6,497 bases of DNA from NCBI GenBank assembly GCA_014859755.1, contig JACUTO010000084.1:1-6497 (forward strand), read 5' to 3'. This document shows, in pieces, positions 1 to 5,756 of this stretch (within the stretch, counting starts at the first letter, position 1; each line of letters begins with the position of its first letter). The position numbers and the translations under genes were made by a program. This DNA is from Candidatus Bathyarchaeota archaeon (GTDB taxonomy: Archaea; Thermoproteota; Bathyarchaeia; Bathyarchaeales; Bathyarchaeaceae). A model generated the notes under the pieces. It saw nothing but the letters and a program-made list of their open reading frames with translations, searched no databases and was not told where the DNA came from.

Positions 1-401
1 ACAACGTATTGTTTGGGGTTATGGGCGGGAAGTTCAGCGAGGGAATAGACTATCCAGATAACCTCTTAACATGCGTAGTAGCCGTGGGCCTACCCTATGC
101 AACTTGGAACGTTTACCAAAAGGCCTTGATAAGTTACTTCAATCACCAATTTCCAGGAAAAGGCAGAACATACGCCTACCTAACCCCTGCCATACTCCGC
201 CTAATTCAGACCTGCGGACGCGTCCACCGATCAGCTACCGACAAAGGATGTATAGTAATTTTGGATGAACGCGTCACTCGCCCAAGCATCAAGAAACAAC
301 TTCCAAGCTACTACCAGAATGAGATGAAAATCGTACGAAACCCGATCGACTGCGCCGAACAAATAAGAAAGTTCTGGAAAAAACATAATAAAAACTTGTG
401 A
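1..401 (+). CDS. XPD/Rad3-family DNA helicase, C-terminal fragment (5' end outside window)
   Basis: This is the last ~132 codons of a superfamily 2 helicase of the XPD/Rad3/DinG group, which unwinds DNA 5' to 3' with ATP and acts in repair. The frame is open from base 3 with no stop, so the true start lies upstream; the TTG at 9 is not a start. Helicase motif V is seen as GGKFSEGIDYP (bases ~24-56). Motif VI begins at base 207 as QTCGRVHRS and runs on through a DKGCIVILDER stretch, the arrangement typical of this family, with the arginine finger in GRVHR. A short basic tail (RKFWKKHNKNL) ends at the TGA at 399-401. The Fe-S domain and motifs I-IV that would separate XPD from DinG-like paralogues are outside the window, so no gene symbol is given. 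The family call is firm; the exact subfamily is inferred. Confidence 0.88.
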   Translation, partial: NVLFGVMGGKFSEGIDYPDNLLTCVVAVGLPYATWNVYQKALISYFNHQFPGKGRTYAYLTPAILRLIQTCGRVHRSATDKGCIVILDERVTRPSIKKQLPSYYQNEMKIVRNPIDCAEQIRKFWKKHNKNL

Positions 402-455
402 ATAATGCCTTGAAGAATTTTATGGGAAAAGACCCCTGTTAATCTTCATCCATTT

Positions 456-579
456 TCACCATAACTTTTCCAAGGTCCAAGTCACCTTTGAGACATGTTC
501 CTCTTCGTCAAAGTTGAGTAGCTCGACATATCTCAGGGTGTTGGAGACAATTCCTATGCACTAGAAGCTTTATGACGTG
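456..579 (-). pseudogene. Relic of an archaeal tyrosine recombinase/integrase, C-terminal end, frameshifted
   Basis: Read on the minus strand, bases 579-550 give HVIKLLVHRN. After an apparent one-base deletion the frame changes, and bases 551-459 give IVSNTLRYVELLNF followed by DEEEHVSKVTWTLEKLW, with TGA at 458-456. Joined, this reads as the end of an archaeal integrase: a degenerate LLGHRNI box (G changed to V), then NTLRYVELLNF, where the Tyr (bases 530-528) would be the nucleophile, then the acidic VSKV tail. A TAG at 563-561 blocks the second frame, and the tail is shorter than the usual family ending, so the gene is dead. The upstream limit is uncertain; similarity fades beyond about 590. 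The match rests on my memory of family motifs, not an alignment. It indicates past integration beside the topoisomerase gene. Confidence 0.6.
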
Positions 580-593
580 AATTCCGTAGAGAG

Positions 594-629
594 AAGCAAG
601 GTTTAAGTCTCTTCCCTTCCCCGTATAAG
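594..629 (+). promoter_or_regulatory. Candidate promoter region of the topoisomerase IB gene (two alternative TATA-like boxes)
   Basis: Two archaeal TATA-like elements precede the start at 654. The first is GTTTAAGT at 601-608, preceded by purine-rich AAGCAAG that could act as a BRE; it would start transcription near 630 and leave a short leader containing GGAG at 643-646. The second is TATAAG at 624-629, centred about 27 bases before the ATG, which would give a leaderless message. Only transcript 5' ends would decide between them. Confidence 0.35.
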
Positions 630-653
630 AATCTAGTCAGGCGGAGAACCCGA

Positions 654-2450
654 ATGAAGCAGCTACACCATAACGGCGTTCTAGTTCCACCGCGATACGA
701 AGGAAAAGGCCTCACCATCAAGGTGAGAGCGAAGAGGATTAAGCTGACGCCGGAGCAGGAGGAAATGGCTCTCGCCTGGGCTAAGAAAATGGGGACTCCC
801 TACGTCGAAGACCCTGTCTTCGCCAAAAACTTCCACCGTGACTTCTCAAAGAAGCTCGGCATCAATGTCAAACCCGGCGACGTCGACTACTCCGAGGTCC
901 TCTCTTTTGTCGAAAAGGAGCGAGATTGGAAGGCGAACCTCTCCAAGGAGACGAAAAGACAGCTGGCGGCTCAGAGGAAAGCCCAGAGGGAAGCGAACAA
1001 GGAGCGCTATGGATATGCCTGGGTTGACGGCGTCCAGATGGATGTGGCCAACTATGCCGTCGAACCCAGCTCCATCTTCATGGGCCGAGGAAAACACCCC
1101 CTAAGAGGACGCTGGAAAGAGGGACCTCGTGAGGAGGACATCGAACTCAACCTCTCGCCGGATGCCCCTAGTCCACCGGACAACTGGAAGGCTATAGTAT
1201 GGCAGCCCGACGCCATGTGGATCGCACGATGGCAGGATAAACTCACCGGCAAGACGAAATACGTCTGGTTTTCCGACTCCAGCATCCTGAAACAGAGGAA
1301 GGACATCGAGAAGTTTGACATGGCGAGGGAACTCCGCCGAGACCTTATACGGGTCCAAAGGCACATCTTGAAGAACCTCGACGCCGATGATCTGAGACGG
1401 AGGAAGACAGCGACCGTCTGTTTCCTTATTGATAAGCTGAAGATCAGGGTCGGCGACGAGAAGGACCCTGACGAGGCGGACACAGTCGGCGCCTCAACCC
1501 TCCGACCAGAGCATATTCGCTTCAACGGCGAGGGCACCGTAACCTTCAACTTCCTTGGAAAGGACTCTGTACCTCATGTCTTCAGGGTCGAACTTCCAGA
1601 TAATGTCATCAGAAACCTCACGGAGTTCGCAACGAACGCGAGGTCCACCCTTTTCGATGGCGTCGGCTCAAAGCATGTGAGCGAATTCCTTGATGAGGTG
1701 ATGACCGGGCTCTCAGCAAAGGTCTTCCGCACCTGCTATGCGTCCGAAGCCGTCGAGACGAAGCTAAAAAAGGCTCCTGTCAAACTCGAAGACCCTGAAT
1801 ACGTGAAGAAATATATCGTCACGATAGCTAACCTCGAGGCCGCTAGGGTCTGCAACCACCGGCGCACCATCCCCAAGACTTGGAAATCGTCTTTAGAAAA
1901 GAAGAAGGACCGCCTTAAGGCTCTGAAGGACCGGGCGAAGGAGGCCCAGCTTAAGCTGAGGCAGAAAGCCAAGGAGCGGGAAGAGAGATACAAGGAGAGA
2001 CTGAGGAAACAGGAGGAAAGGCTGAAGGCGACGAAGGAGAAGCTGGAGGCTTATCGGCGGCAACTCGTAGACGGGAAGCAACAAGGTAAATCCGTCCGCG
2101 CCTTGGAGAGACGCATTAGCCTTCAGCGAGAGGCTGTGGCGCGCCAAAAGCAACGCCTCAAGGAGATGAAGACCAAGCACGCAGAGCGGATGGAAAAGCT
2201 AGGGCAGAGGCTGGAGAGTCGGAGGCAACGTGACAAAGCGGCGATAGATAAGCTGAAGCTCAGGATAGAGACCCGGAAGGAGACCCGCGACTACAACCTC
2301 ACGACATCCCTGAAGAGCTACATCGACCCCCGAATCTACTACGAATGGGGAAAACACGTCGACTACGACTGGAAGCGGTACTACCCGAAGACCCTCCAGA
2401 GGAAGTTCAGCTGGGTCGAGACCGATGGAGCGCCTCCAGAAAACGGCTAG
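654..2450 (+). CDS. DNA topoisomerase IB (eukaryote-like Top1)
   Basis: A complete 598-residue type IB topoisomerase, which relaxes positive and negative supercoils by nicking one strand through a 3'-phosphotyrosine bond without ATP. Residues 1-240 match the cap of eukaryotic Top1, beginning with LHHNGVLVPPRYEGKG and including GRGKHPLRGRWK (~144-155). The catalytic core carries Arg265 (KIRVGDEK), Lys303 (FLGKDS), Arg359 (AKVFRT) and His402 (CNHRR); the nucleophile is Tyr556 in SLKSYIDPR. All five catalytic residues of human Top1 (R488, K532, R590, H632, Y723) thus have counterparts. Residues ~411-547 form a charged coiled-coil hairpin linker, clearly longer than in human Top1. The long acidic/basic N-terminal domain of eukaryotic enzymes is absent. 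GGAG at 643-646 supports the ATG at 654. The gene is visibly GC-richer than its neighbours. Archaeal Topo IB is known from Thaumarchaeota and some related TACK lineages. Confidence 0.95.
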   Translation: MKQLHHNGVLVPPRYEGKGLTIKVRAKRIKLTPEQEEMALAWAKKMGTPYVEDPVFAKNFHRDFSKKLGINVKPGDVDYSEVLSFVEKERDWKANLSKETKRQLAAQRKAQREANKERYGYAWVDGVQMDVANYAVEPSSIFMGRGKHPLRGRWKEGPREEDIELNLSPDAPSPPDNWKAIVWQPDAMWIARWQDKLTGKTKYVWFSDSSILKQRKDIEKFDMARELRRDLIRVQRHILKNLDADDLRRRKTATVCFLIDKLKIRVGDEKDPDEADTVGASTLRPEHIRFNGEGTVTFNFLGKDSVPHVFRVELPDNVIRNLTEFATNARSTLFDGVGSKHVSEFLDEVMTGLSAKVFRTCYASEAVETKLKKAPVKLEDPEYVKKYIVTIANLEAARVCNHRRTIPKTWKSSLEKKKDRLKALKDRAKEAQLKLRQKAKEREERYKERLRKQEERLKATKEKLEAYRRQLVDGKQQGKSVRALERRISLQREAVARQKQRLKEMKTKHAERMEKLGQRLESRRQRDKAAIDKLKLRIETRKETRDYNLTTSLKSYIDPRIYYEWGKHVDYDWKRYYPKTLQRKFSWVETDGAPPENG

Positions 2451-2575
2451 AAGGATTGCCCACTCACATCCGAGATGCATAGTCGCTCTCTGAGACATCG
2501 GCATTTTGTTTGACTAATTGGCGCTCTTGTAAAGAAGCCTCTAAATAGATGGATAATTTAAAGTTAGAATGCGAT

Positions 2576-2582
2576 GAGGTGA
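2576..2582 (+). promoter_or_regulatory. Strong Shine-Dalgarno site deciding a TTG start
   Basis: GAGGTGA lies five bases before the TTG at 2588 and is fully complementary to the conserved archaeal 16S rRNA 3' end. It supports TTG as the real start, because the next ATG (2609) would cut off the first strand and the DE motif of the PIN-like fold. TATA-like CTAAATAG at 2541-2548 could start a message that includes this site. Confidence 0.65.
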
Positions 2583-2587
2583 CGTAA

Positions 2588-2872
2588 TTGAAGCTTCTGC
2601 TTGATGAAATGTACGCGGGTCTGAAAGAGTATTTTGAGATTCTGGGATGGGATGTGGTGACTGCGCAAGATTCAGGGTTGCGAGGAGCAAAAGACAAGGA
2701 CATCGTAGGGTATGCAAAGAAAAACAACTTGTTGCTTGTGACCCAAGATCAGAAACCAGCGGATCTGGCTGATCTCAAAGGAGTCAAACATGTGCTGATC
2801 TCAAATGCCATGATTGCTAAAATAGCCGACGCCAAAATAAGAGAAAAATACCCAAACCTGAAACAGAAATAG
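2588..2872 (+). CDS. DUF5615 / PIN-like domain protein, VapC-like putative ribonuclease
   Basis: A 94-residue protein that resembles the DUF5615 (PIN-like, Mut7-C-related) family, many of whose members are predicted toxin nucleases of toxin-antitoxin pairs. Family marks are the N-terminal MKLLLDEM with Asp6/Glu7, the GWDVVTAQD segment around Asp28, LRGAKDKDIV with Asp36/Asp38, and LLLVTQD with Asp54. Family members usually continue with a second acidic residue (T-D-x-D); here position 56 is Lys, so the metal site may be altered. The start is TTG, chosen because of the well-spaced GAGGTGA. No DUF433-type or other antitoxin gene is seen in the 137 bases upstream; only a 12-codon reading frame (2549-2587) ends directly against the TTG. 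The next gene downstream is convergent, so this gene stands alone. Nuclease activity is inferred from family membership only. Confidence 0.72.
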   Translation: MKLLLDEMYAGLKEYFEILGWDVVTAQDSGLRGAKDKDIVGYAKKNNLLLVTQDQKPADLADLKGVKHVLISNAMIAKIADAKIREKYPNLKQK

Positions 2873-2972
2873 CGCGCGCATCAAGACTTGCTACATTCGT
2901 TAGACTCCAACGCGATCATTATGGAATATGAACATGCGAGCGCCCCAACATTAAAAGAATGAATTGAAAATT

Positions 2973-3992
2973 TCAGTTTCTACGGGAAGCCCAAAGGCTG
3001 ATGAAATGGGACGCTTCCTTAAGAGGATTTTCCAAGACCATTGACACCCCGACGGTGCATTCAAGCCAGCATCCCTCACAAGAAGAAACTTTAAGCCAAC
3101 CTTCACTTTTCCGCTTTTCCTTCAGAATTTCGCCAGCCGAATCCGTGAGAAGATTGCCAAGCACCACATCCGCTCGAGCGGGACAGGCTAGAAGCCTACC
3201 CATGGGGTCAATGGCCACATAAAGTTCTCCAGCATGACAAATCTTCGGCGCTTTGCCATCAAAAAACAGTTGAAAACCCTTGACAAAATTTGTAGGCACT
3301 GCCAAGAAACTGGGATCGCTACGTTTAAGCTTTAACAAGTAGTCCAAAAGCTTGGAAATCGCTTCGTGGGAAGGAGTGTTTTGGGGTGGAGGGGGATAAG
3401 GATGGATGGGTTGAATCTGGGCGAAGTCGACTAGGCTGCGGAGTTCCTCAATGAATTGGGGCAGTATTTCGATGTTCCATGGAGTTACAACACTGTTCAC
3501 TCCAACCCTCACTCCGCGAGCCTTTAACAATTTTATGGCTTCAATGGCCTTGTCGTAGGTTCCTGCCACTCCCCTTATTTTGTCATGAATTTCCTTAGGG
3601 CCGTCAAGGGATACAACGACCACGTCAAAGACGTCTGCGATCTCAGAGGCTCTACCGCTTTTCAAGAGTGTTCCGTTGGTGTTCATGCTTACTAGGCAAC
3701 CATAAGATGAGGCTTTTTTGGCAAGGATCGATAAGTCTTTACGTAGCAGTGGCTCGCCTCCGCTGAGGTCGAAAAACGAGACGCCTAAGCTGCAAACTTC
3801 ATCTATGGCAGTCAACGCTTTCTTGGTCGGCAGTTCCGGCATGTTCATTTTCCACCAGTCGCAGAAGGAGCATTTCATGTTACATCGGCTGGTTACGTTG
3901 TAGGAGGCAAAGAGGGGCGTAGGTCTTTTTGCCTTGAATTTAAGGAATCCGGCGAGTATTTTAGCAGTTAATTGCCCGGATCTCATCGTCAT
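2973..3992 (-). CDS. Radical SAM enzyme with SPASM/twitch-like C-terminal cysteine cluster
   Basis: A 339-residue radical SAM protein. The CNMKCSFC motif (Cys37, Cys41, Cys44) binds the 4Fe-4S cluster that cleaves S-adenosylmethionine to the 5'-deoxyadenosyl radical. SGGEP (77-81) follows in the usual place, then MNTNGT (~103-108) and VVSLDGP (~126-132), which fit the radical SAM barrel. A second cysteine set, Cys252 and Cys270 around AIDPMGRLLAC, plus Cys305, Cys308 and Cys312, resembles a SPASM or twitch domain that holds auxiliary Fe-S clusters, as in enzymes modifying peptides or small molecules. The substrate cannot be read from the sequence. On the minus strand the message has AAAGGAAG just before the first ATG (3992); the ATG at 3986 has better spacing and may be the true start. 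It lies 22 bases after the stop of the gene at 4015-4593 and is probably cotranscribed with it. Confidence 0.88.
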   Translation of the reverse strand: MTMRSGQLTAKILAGFLKFKAKRPTPLFASYNVTSRCNMKCSFCDWWKMNMPELPTKKALTAIDEVCSLGVSFFDLSGGEPLLRKDLSILAKKASSYGCLVSMNTNGTLLKSGRASEIADVFDVVVVSLDGPKEIHDKIRGVAGTYDKAIEAIKLLKARGVRVGVNSVVTPWNIEILPQFIEELRSLVDFAQIQPIHPYPPPPQNTPSHEAISKLLDYLLKLKRSDPSFLAVPTNFVKGFQLFFDGKAPKICHAGELYVAIDPMGRLLACPARADVVLGNLLTDSAGEILKEKRKSEGWLKVSSCEGCWLECTVGVSMVLENPLKEASHFISLWASRRN

Positions 3993-4014
3993 CTTCCTTT
4001 ATTCTGCTCATCAT

Positions 4015-4593
4015 TTAACTCGTCTGCGTCATCTTCTCATACATTTTTTCTAAGGTCCAGCGGACGGCTGACTTCAGTTCCCGTGATCTCTCGGGCCTAA
4101 CGTTTCTGACGGTTATCTCGCGGATCAGCTCTCCATCCCGATTGATATTGTAGGAGAGTATATTATCTGGAGTGATTTCGCCTGTACTCGCGGCTTCCCG
4201 GTCCTTCTCCTGCATCTTTGCCAGCACCCTCTCCACGAGGAAAGATGTAAACGGTGGAGTATTGACATCGAAACTCTTGTCTTCTGCAAGTACAACCCGC
4301 ATGGAGTCCTCTCCAACGTAAAGATTGGCCAAGAGATCGCCAGTTACCGTCTTTAACGGGATGCTTCTTTCATGTTCTATGGCCTGTGGTGGGGGAACAG
4401 CTTTCGGAGGAGTTGGAACAGGCTTAACGATTTCAGCCCTTTTAAACCCCTTATCAAGCAACGTATCATCAATGAAACCAAGCAAAATTCGCAATCCTTC
4501 CAGTTCGGTTTCCATGTCTCCTACGCGTTTTTGCAAAAGCGCTCGAAGCTCAGCGATTTTCTTTATTTTCTCCTTTTCCTCTTCTTCAGTCAT
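4015..4593 (-). CDS. Conserved-looking archaeal protein of unknown function: coiled coil, Pro-rich linker, C-terminal globular domain
   Basis: I do not recognise this 192-residue protein. The ATG at 4593 is chosen over the TTG at 4608 because GGGAG (4603-4599 on the minus strand) lies five bases before it. Residues ~1-50 are rich in Glu, Lys and Leu and look like a helical coiled coil suited to self-association. A proline-rich spacer follows (~57-70, VKPVPTPPKAVPPP). The remaining ~115 residues form a probable alpha/beta domain with TGDLLANLYVGEDSMRVV, VNTPPFTSFLVERVL and a C-terminal helix SAVRWTLEKMYEKM. There is no signal peptide, membrane segment or cysteine. It is first in a unit with the radical SAM gene, 22 bases apart. 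The layout (oligomerisation helix, flexible linker, compact domain) would suit an adaptor or nucleoid/RNA-associated role, but that is a guess. Confidence 0.75.
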   Translation of the reverse strand: MTEEEEKEKIKKIAELRALLQKRVGDMETELEGLRILLGFIDDTLLDKGFKRAEIVKPVPTPPKAVPPPQAIEHERSIPLKTVTGDLLANLYVGEDSMRVVLAEDKSFDVNTPPFTSFLVERVLAKMQEKDREAASTGEITPDNILSYNINRDGELIREITVRNVRPERSRELKSAVRWTLEKMYEKMTQTS

Positions 4594-4665
4594 CTCTTCT
4601 CCCTTCAAGTAGATGATCTTACGTTCTTATCAAAGCTTCTCATAGAGTAAGGGTGCTACACTTAA

Positions 4666-4674
4666 GTATAAAAG
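4666..4674. promoter_or_regulatory. TATA element between divergent genes, possibly bidirectional
   Basis: TATAAAA at 4667-4673 is a good archaeal TATA box. On the plus strand its centre is about 27 bases before the ATG at 4698, which predicts a leaderless THUMP message. On the minus strand the same bases read TTTTATAC and would start transcription near 4644, giving a ~50-base leader that contains the GGGAG site of the gene starting at 4593. No other TATA-like stretch in the 104-bp gap is as good. Confidence 0.55.
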
Positions 4675-4697
4675 AAAACCCTTGAAGATTGGTTTCC

Positions 4698-5240
4698 ATG
4701 CGAAAAGAAATGTACGATTTCAATCTTCTAGTCTCTTGTTCGTGGGGCGTTTATGGAAAAGCAAAAAAAGAAATCATTTACATTTTAGAGAGGCTTGGCG
4801 ACGAAAGTCCCCTTGTAAAGCGTACAATCGCTGAGGGAATAATTGGCGTAAAAACTCGACTAAATTCACGAGAAATCGTTTACGGATTGCGAAGGCTGTT
4901 TGATGAAGACCCTTTTGCCTTTCAATACACCTTGAAGTGGGTGCCTGTAGACCTCTGGACATTCTCTGACATGGATTCCATGAAAGAAGGAGTTAGAAAG
5001 CTTAGGAACAGAATTCATGCGGGTGAGAGATGGCGCATGACCGTGGAAAAACGCCGATACAGCTTACACCACAAAATTGAGGTCATAAGGGAACTCGCTG
5101 ATCTCATAGATGAAAAGGTTGACCTCGAAAATCCGCAGAAAATCCTCCGCGTGGACATAATAGGAAGGTACGCAGGCATATCCGTCCTTACACCGCAAGA
5201 CGTTTTCTCGGTTGCAAAACCCTATTCTAATACGTTGTGA
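4698..5240 (+). CDS. THUMP domain protein, TAN1/THUMPD1-like tRNA modification factor
   Basis: A ~180-residue protein that resembles the archaeal relatives of yeast Tan1 and human THUMPD1. In eukaryotes these bind tRNA and help the Kre33/NAT10 acetyltransferase make N4-acetylcytidine in the D-arm. The N-terminal segment DFNLLVSCSWG leads the family pattern. The THUMP part (roughly the last 120 residues) includes FAFQYTLKWVPVD, WRMTVEKRRYSL, VDLENPQKILRVDIIG and GISVLTPQDVFSV. There is no catalytic domain, so it probably supplies RNA binding to a partner enzyme not seen here. The start is uncertain: TTG 4689, ATG 4698 and ATG 4710 are in frame. ATG 4698 fits a leaderless start from the TATA box at 4667; ATG 4710 would give MYDFNLLV, close to the usual family start. 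The gene is alone on its strand. Confidence 0.82.
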   Translation: MRKEMYDFNLLVSCSWGVYGKAKKEIIYILERLGDESPLVKRTIAEGIIGVKTRLNSREIVYGLRRLFDEDPFAFQYTLKWVPVDLWTFSDMDSMKEGVRKLRNRIHAGERWRMTVEKRRYSLHHKIEVIRELADLIDEKVDLENPQKILRVDIIGRYAGISVLTPQDVFSVAKPYSNTL

Positions 5241-5242
5241 CT

Positions 5243-5716
5243 CTACGTCTTCAAGGCGGGCAGTTTGTGGACAGGTTTAACCTCCACTCTCAACTCCTTC
5301 TCCAAGAACTTCTCAAACTCCTTGAAAACCGTGCTGCCCGTTTCGTTTATCTTTAAACAAAGAGGCTTACCAGCATAGGCCAAGCTTAAGTCGTATATGG
5401 CGGTTCTTCTTGATAATTCAGGGTTTTCCTTAACCCTTTGCGTTAGGTTTTCAGGTGGACTTTGCGGAAACAACCAAGCTGTGTATGAAATGTCTACCAC
5501 CTGATAGGAAACGCCCTTACGAATAGCGCACTTATGGTTTACAGCAATTTTCTCGAAGGTTGATGGATGAACCGTTTGAATCCAGAGAAAGTTATGATAC
5601 TCCTCGTCGCCTGTTTTAACCCAGTCTTCGTGTTCAGACGTTTTCCAGCCCTTCAGTTGACACTGATCCTTAAAACGGTCGATGAGTTCCCAAACTTTAG
5701 GAATACGCAAGTTCAT
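5243..5716 (-). CDS. Protein of unknown function, 157 residues
   Basis: I do not recognise this protein. It is a soluble-looking alpha/beta protein starting MNLRIPKVWELIDRF, with aromatic-rich segments WKTSEHEDWVKTG, YHNFLWIQTVHPSTFEKI and VVDISYTAWLFPQSP, and a charged C-terminal helix EFEKFLEKELRVEVKP. It has no signal peptide or membrane segment. The open frame extends to 6073, but that extension runs through the AT-rich gap and antisense to the Lrp gene, and is low-complexity in character. The ATG at 5716 is chosen because AAGGA precedes it by a normal spacing, while the ATG at 5722 directly abuts AAGGA. A perfect palindrome covers its probable promoter, so it is likely under tight control, perhaps by the divergent Lrp/AsnC protein. 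Its 3' end faces the THUMP gene with two bases between the stop codons. Confidence 0.7.
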   Translation of the reverse strand: MNLRIPKVWELIDRFKDQCQLKGWKTSEHEDWVKTGDEEYHNFLWIQTVHPSTFEKIAVNHKCAIRKGVSYQVVDISYTAWLFPQSPPENLTQRVKENPELSRRTAIYDLSLAYAGKPLCLKINETGSTVFKEFEKFLEKELRVEVKPVHKLPALKT

Positions 5717-5737
5717 GGGCATTCCTTGTAGAATAAC

Positions 5738-5756
5738 TATAGAACTTAGTTCTATA
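5738..5756. promoter_or_regulatory. Perfect 19-bp palindromic operator candidate over the promoter of the 5243-5716 gene
   Basis: TATAGAACTTAGTTCTATA has two perfectly complementary 9-base arms around one central base. It lies 22 bases before the minus-strand start at 5716. One arm overlaps a TATA-like stretch on the minus strand (TTGATATAG, 5760-5752), with a predicted transcription start near 5729, so a dimer bound here would block TBP or polymerase. The adjacent divergent gene encodes an Lrp/AsnC-type regulator, an obvious candidate binder. The binder itself is an inference. Confidence 0.65.

Noticed and set aside
9..401. TTG at base 9 as the start of a small complete protein
   Set aside because: The frame is open to the window edge, and the helicase motif V begins just after, so this is the interior of a longer gene.
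402..653. tRNA gene serving as the integrase attachment site
   Set aside because: I searched by eye for a T-loop GTTCRANNC and cloverleaf pairing near the integrase relic and found none; no flanking direct repeat was evident either.
1052..1549. 165-codon minus-strand open frame
   Set aside because: It lies wholly antisense to the topoisomerase catalytic core, whose family match is decisive; it has no recognisable motif, and GC-rich genes commonly produce antisense open frames.
1881..2294. Charged Lys/Glu/Arg-rich stretch as an independent structural (SMC- or myosin-like) protein
   Set aside because: It lies in frame between catalytic His402 and Tyr556, exactly where Top1 enzymes carry their coiled-coil linker.
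2966..2974. GAAAATTTC palindrome as a terminator hairpin
   Set aside because: The arms are four bases of A/T-rich sequence without a loop; the minus-strand T-rich tract beyond it could end transcription, but nothing specific supports a hairpin terminator.
4325..4650. Two plus-strand open frames of 95 and 92 codons
   Set aside because: Both are shadows of the minus-strand coiled-coil protein; their Ser/Phe-rich sequence is the mirror of Glu/Lys codons, and neither has a ribosome binding site or promoter.
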